A DNA stretch of 64,000 nucleotides from Pseudomonas frederiksbergensis (GTDB lineage Bacteria > Pseudomonadota > Gammaproteobacteria > Pseudomonadales > Pseudomonadaceae). The stretch is from contig NZ_CP018319.1 of assembly GCF_001952935.1 (NCBI RefSeq), positions 5,600,001 through 5,664,000 of the forward strand, in the 5' to 3' direction. Below, piece after piece: positions 60,995 through 64,000 of this stretch. The position numbers were made by a program, and so were the translations under genes. Numbering within the stretch: the stretch's first letter is position 1; each line of letters opens with the position of its first letter. The notes beneath the pieces are model-generated. The model saw only the letters and a list, made by a program, of their open reading frames with translations. It was not told the DNA's origin and did not search any database.

Positions 60995-62641
60995 TTACTT
61001 CGCAGAGATCGCGCCGTCCACAAGTGTTTGCGCTTCTGCCACCAATTGCTTGAGGTGTTCGTCACTGACGAAGCTTTCAGCGTAGATCTTGTAGATGTCT
61101 TCGGTGCCCGACGGACGCGCCGCGAACCAGCCGTTCTCGGTCATGACTTTCAGACCACCGATCGCCTGGTCGTTACCCGGCGCGTGGCTGAGGATGCTCT
61201 GGATTGCTTCGCCCGCCAGTTGGGTCGAGGTGACCTGGCCTGGCGACAATTTGCTCAGCAGTGCCTTCTGCTCAGGATTGGCCTTGGCATCGACGCGCAC
61301 CGAGAACGGTTCGCCCAGTTCTTCGGTCAAGGCGCGATAGGCCTGACTTGGGTCGCGGCCGGTACGGGCGGTCATTTCTGCGGCCAGCAGCGCCGGGATC
61401 AAGCCATCCTTGTCGGTGCACCAGACGCTGCCATCCTTGCGCAGGAACGAAGCGCCGGCGCTTTCTTCACCGCCAAAGCCCAGGGAACCGTCGAACAGGC
61501 CGTCAGCAAACCATTTGAAGCCGACTGGCACTTCGTACAGACGACGCCCCAAACGTTTTGCCACGCGATCGATCAAGCCGCTGCTGACCACGGTTTTACC
61601 CACGGCCGCATCGGCGCGCCACTGCGGACGGTTCTGGAACAGATAGTCGATCGATACGGCGAGGTAGTTGTTCGGCGCGAGCAAGCCGCCGGACGGGGTC
61701 ACGATGCCATGGCGATCATGGTCCGGGTCGCACGCGAAAGCTACGTCGAAGCGCTCTTTGAGACCGATAAGGCCCTGCATGGCGTGAGTGGACGATGGGT
61801 CCATGCGGATCTGACCATCCCAGTCAACCGTCATGAAGCGGAAGGTCGGATCGACCTGTTGGTTGACCACTTCCAGATCCAGGCGGTAATGCTCGGCAAT
61901 CGCCGACCAGTAGCGCACCCCTGCTCCACCCAGCGGATCGACACCCAGACGCAGCTTGGCATCACGGATGGCGTCGAAGTCGATCACATTGATCAGGTCG
62001 GCAACGTAGGTATTGAGGTAGTCGTGACGATGGGTCGTGCTGGCCTTCAGCGCCTGCTCGTAGCTGATGCGTTTGACGCCGGCGAGCTTGTTGCTCAGCA
62101 GTTCGTTGGCCTTGGCTTCGATCCACTTGGTGATGTGGGTATCGGCCGGGCCACCGTTGGTAGGGTTGTATTTATAACCACCGCTTTGCGGCGGGTTGTG
62201 CGACGGCGTGATGACGATGCCGTCCGCCAGCCCCGACGTGCGTCCGCGGTTGTAGCAGAGAATCGCGTGGGAAATGGCCGGTGTCGGGGTGTATTCGTCA
62301 CCTTCGGCAATCATTACCGTCACGCCGTTGGCGGCCAGCACTTCAAGGGCGCTGGTGCCGGCCGGGGTGGACAACGCGTGGGTGTCGATGCCGACGAACA
62401 GCGGGCCGTCAATGCCTTGGGCTTCGCGGTACAGGCAGATTGCCTGGCTGATTGCCAGAACGTGCCATTCATTGAAACTCAAGTCGAACGAGCTGCCTCG
62501 GTGCCCGGACGTGCCAAACGCTACGCGCTGGGTCGAAATGGCGGCATCGGGCTGACCGGTGTAATAGGCCGTTACCAGTCGCGGGATGTCGACCAACAGT
62601 TCTACCGGTGCCGGTTTGCCCGCAAAAGGACTGAGTGTCAT
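60995..62641 (-). CDS. pgm: phosphoglucomutase (alpha-D-glucose type)
   Basis: 548-residue alpha-D-phosphohexomutase interconverting glucose 1- and 6-phosphate. Active-site Ser147 in TPSHNPPQSGG; TSGHRGSSF (44-52) binds phosphate; metal loop ACDPDHDRHG; sugar-binding GEESAGASFL; phosphate-binding SGTEDIYKIY at the C-terminus. ATG at 62641. Single gene. Feeds UDP-glucose for polysaccharide or trehalose/glycogen metabolism. Confidence 0.95.
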   Translation of the reverse strand: MTLSPFAGKPAPVELLVDIPRLVTAYYTGQPDAAISTQRVAFGTSGHRGSSFDLSFNEWHVLAISQAICLYREAQGIDGPLFVGIDTHALSTPAGTSALEVLAANGVTVMIAEGDEYTPTPAISHAILCYNRGRTSGLADGIVITPSHNPPQSGGYKYNPTNGGPADTHITKWIEAKANELLSNKLAGVKRISYEQALKASTTHRHDYLNTYVADLINVIDFDAIRDAKLRLGVDPLGGAGVRYWSAIAEHYRLDLEVVNQQVDPTFRFMTVDWDGQIRMDPSSTHAMQGLIGLKERFDVAFACDPDHDRHGIVTPSGGLLAPNNYLAVSIDYLFQNRPQWRADAAVGKTVVSSGLIDRVAKRLGRRLYEVPVGFKWFADGLFDGSLGFGGEESAGASFLRKDGSVWCTDKDGLIPALLAAEMTARTGRDPSQAYRALTEELGEPFSVRVDAKANPEQKALLSKLSPGQVTSTQLAGEAIQSILSHAPGNDQAIGGLKVMTENGWFAARPSGTEDIYKIYAESFVSDEHLKQLVAEAQTLVDGAISAK

Positions 62642-62752
62642 GCAAAACCTCTGAAGTAGAGTGGTTCAGGAATAGGAACGCAGTTTACTGGCAGTTTGAC
62701 CGCAGCGCGATGGGATCGATCCATGAGTATCACGCAGGGGCTGGGACCCCGT

Positions 62753-64000
62753 TCAATCGATCGATTCCAGACGCAAGGCGTCTCCTAACAAGCCCATCGC
62801 CGCGGCAAGGTCGTGATCACCGCCGAAGGTATGACTCAGGCGCAAATGTTGCGCATGCAAGCCCTGGAGACTGAACAGCTCTCCCGGTGCGAACACCACC
62901 TGATGCTTGAGCAGACGCTGGAACACCCGACGTACATCGACCTGGCGCAGCGAACGAACCCACACGGTCGCCCCGCCCTGAGGGTCGACAAAGTGCAAGG
63001 CATCCCCCAGACGCTCCTGCAACAGTTGTGTCATCTGCACTTTGCGGTCCTTGAGCATCCGCCGTAACACCTGAAGATGCTGATCGACACGTCCATTGCC
63101 GTACAAGCGGGCGATGGCTTTCTGGCGAATCGGTGACAAGCGGAACGAACGCAGCAGAAAGTACCGCTGCAATTCAGCACTGAAGTGCCGCGACAGCAGG
63201 TAGCCGTAGGGCGCCTCCGGCCCGATGATTTTCTCGAAAGTGGAAAACACGATCAGCCGATCGGGGTCCAGCAGGTCGCGAAAGCGCGGGCCGTCCGGTT
63301 CGAATCCTAGTTCGCCGTAGCAGTCGTTTTCCAGCACCCAACTGCCATGTCGCTCCAGCAACTGCGCGACGATTTGTCGGTTGTCGTCGGGTGCCAGGCT
63401 GCCTCGCGGCATATTCAGACCGGATGAAAGCATCACCAGCCGCACCGGCTCGGTCTCCAGCAGCTCTTTGAGCCATTCGACGTCCAGGCCACCGCAGGAT
63501 TGCACCGCCAGCTCGATCACTCGCACCTGCGCAGCCTGGAGCAACCGCAGAATCGCCCAGTCGCACGGCGACTCGACCAACACCGTGGCGTCCTTGAGAT
63601 TCAACACCGCGATTAGTATTTCCAGTACGCCACGCAGGTCGGCACCAATATAGACATCGTCGGCATGCCAGCAGCGCAGCGGCGAAGTGGTGTAGCGCGC
63701 GGCCAGGGCGATGCGCAACTCCAGCTCGCCGCAAGGTTGGGATGTCGGTTGCGGCTGACGCGGATACTGGCGCAGCAGTTCTCTTTCAAGTAGCAATAAC
63801 GGACTGTCGAGGGGTTGCAGCAGCGCCGGTTCATCGGCGCTCAAGACCAGCATCCCCGGACGTCTGGCATTGACATAAACGGTTTCGAGCAGGTCGTTGC
63901 CACTGCTGAGCGTGTTGATAGAGGATACCGGCAATGCGTAATACCCGGACTTGGCCACCGAATAGACGCGACCTTCCTTCTCCAGCAGCGAATATGCGTA
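62753..64000 (-). CDS. MocR-type GntR/aminotransferase regulator (N-terminus cut by window edge)
   Basis: Frame remains open to the right edge. The visible part starts in the GntR winged-helix wing (YAYSLLEKEGRVYSVAKSGYY) and continues as a fold-type I aminotransferase-like domain: the expected Lys-containing stretch appears as FSTFEKIIGPEAPYGYLL. Other conserved spots are ENDCYGELGF and RLSPIRQKAI. MocR proteins bind PLP and regulate amino acid or vitamin B6 genes. About 60 N-terminal residues are missing here. Target cannot be told, since the divergent gene lies outside the window. Confidence 0.88.
   Translation of the reverse strand, partial: YAYSLLEKEGRVYSVAKSGYYALPVSSINTLSSGNDLLETVYVNARRPGMLVLSADEPALLQPLDSPLLLLERELLRQYPRQPQPTSQPCGELELRIALAARYTTSPLRCWHADDVYIGADLRGVLEILIAVLNLKDATVLVESPCDWAILRLLQAAQVRVIELAVQSCGGLDVEWLKELLETEPVRLVMLSSGLNMPRGSLAPDDNRQIVAQLLERHGSWVLENDCYGELGFEPDGPRFRDLLDPDRLIVFSTFEKIIGPEAPYGYLLSRHFSAELQRYFLLRSFRLSPIRQKAIARLYGNGRVDQHLQVLRRMLKDRKVQMTQLLQERLGDALHFVDPQGGATVWVRSLRQVDVRRVFQRLLKHQVVFAPGELFSLQGLHAQHLRLSHTFGGDHDLAAAMGLLGDALRLESID

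Noticed and set aside
60902..62659. 585-codon open frame on the plus strand
   Set aside because: Antisense to pgm, whose family motifs are complete; mirror frame only.

Overview
The window is chromosomal DNA from a GC-rich gammaproteobacterium, almost certainly a Pseudomonas of the P. fluorescens lineage. The evidence is the gene families and their order: an OprD-type porin, the fdnG-fdnH-fdnI-fdhE-selA-selB order, the alkaline protease/lipase cluster aprA-aprI-aprDEF-prtAB-lipase, an AraC regulator next to phaB-phaA-phaC, and several families of Pseudomonas-type intergenic palindromes. No prophage, transposase, CRISPR array or integrase was seen. Both edge genes are cut by the window: an acyl-CoA dehydrogenase on the left and a MocR-type regulator on the right.

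Layout. 1-2.6 kb: the C-terminal part of an acyl-CoA dehydrogenase and an OprD porin. 2.7-11.8 kb: a short-chain polyhydroxyalkanoate (PHB-type) region with the repressor PhaR, a phasin, a large DUF3141 protein with a PHA-synthase-like Cys-Asp-His triad, an AraC-type regulator, and phaB-phaA-phaC. Acetyl-CoA would be condensed by PhaA, reduced by PhaB and polymerised by class I PhaC; PhaR and the phasin would tune and coat the granules. 12.0-21.1 kb (minus strand): a complete selenocysteine/formate dehydrogenase block. fdnG carries an in-frame TGA (Sec197) followed by a SECIS hairpin, then come fdnH, fdnI, fdhE, selA, selB and the tRNA-Sec gene; only selD is missing.

21.3-35.4 kb: housekeeping and stress genes. 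These are a PatB/MalY C-S lyase, a short-chain dehydrogenase, a DUF421 membrane protein with a small FixH-like protein and a CinA/PncC-like amidase, a Yip1 protein, a cation:proton antiporter, a hemerythrin, a PAS-PAS hybrid histidine kinase, an XPD/DinG-like helicase with an N-terminal nuclease motif directly downstream of a FAN1-type VRR nuclease, and a small lipoprotein.

35.5-52.0 kb (minus strand): an extracellular enzyme island. Metalloprotease AprA, its inhibitor AprI, the type I exporter AprDEF, two subtilisin autotransporters (PrtA, PrtB) and two RTX lipases/polyurethanases (PueB, PueA) lie in one direction. AprDEF would export AprA and both lipases, while the two serine proteases carry their own beta-barrels.

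52.4-64 kb: an unknown small protein; a polyamine-related set (AraC with an NTF2-like domain, FAD amine oxidase, cupin, solute-binding protein); a DUF1652 protein; a UvrD-like helicase; a pirin; phosphoglucomutase; and the truncated MocR regulator. The most interesting points are the DUF3141 protein with its phasin and putative PhaR operator, the terminator between phaA and phaC, the FAN1/nuclease-helicase pair, and the mixed type I/type V secretion island.
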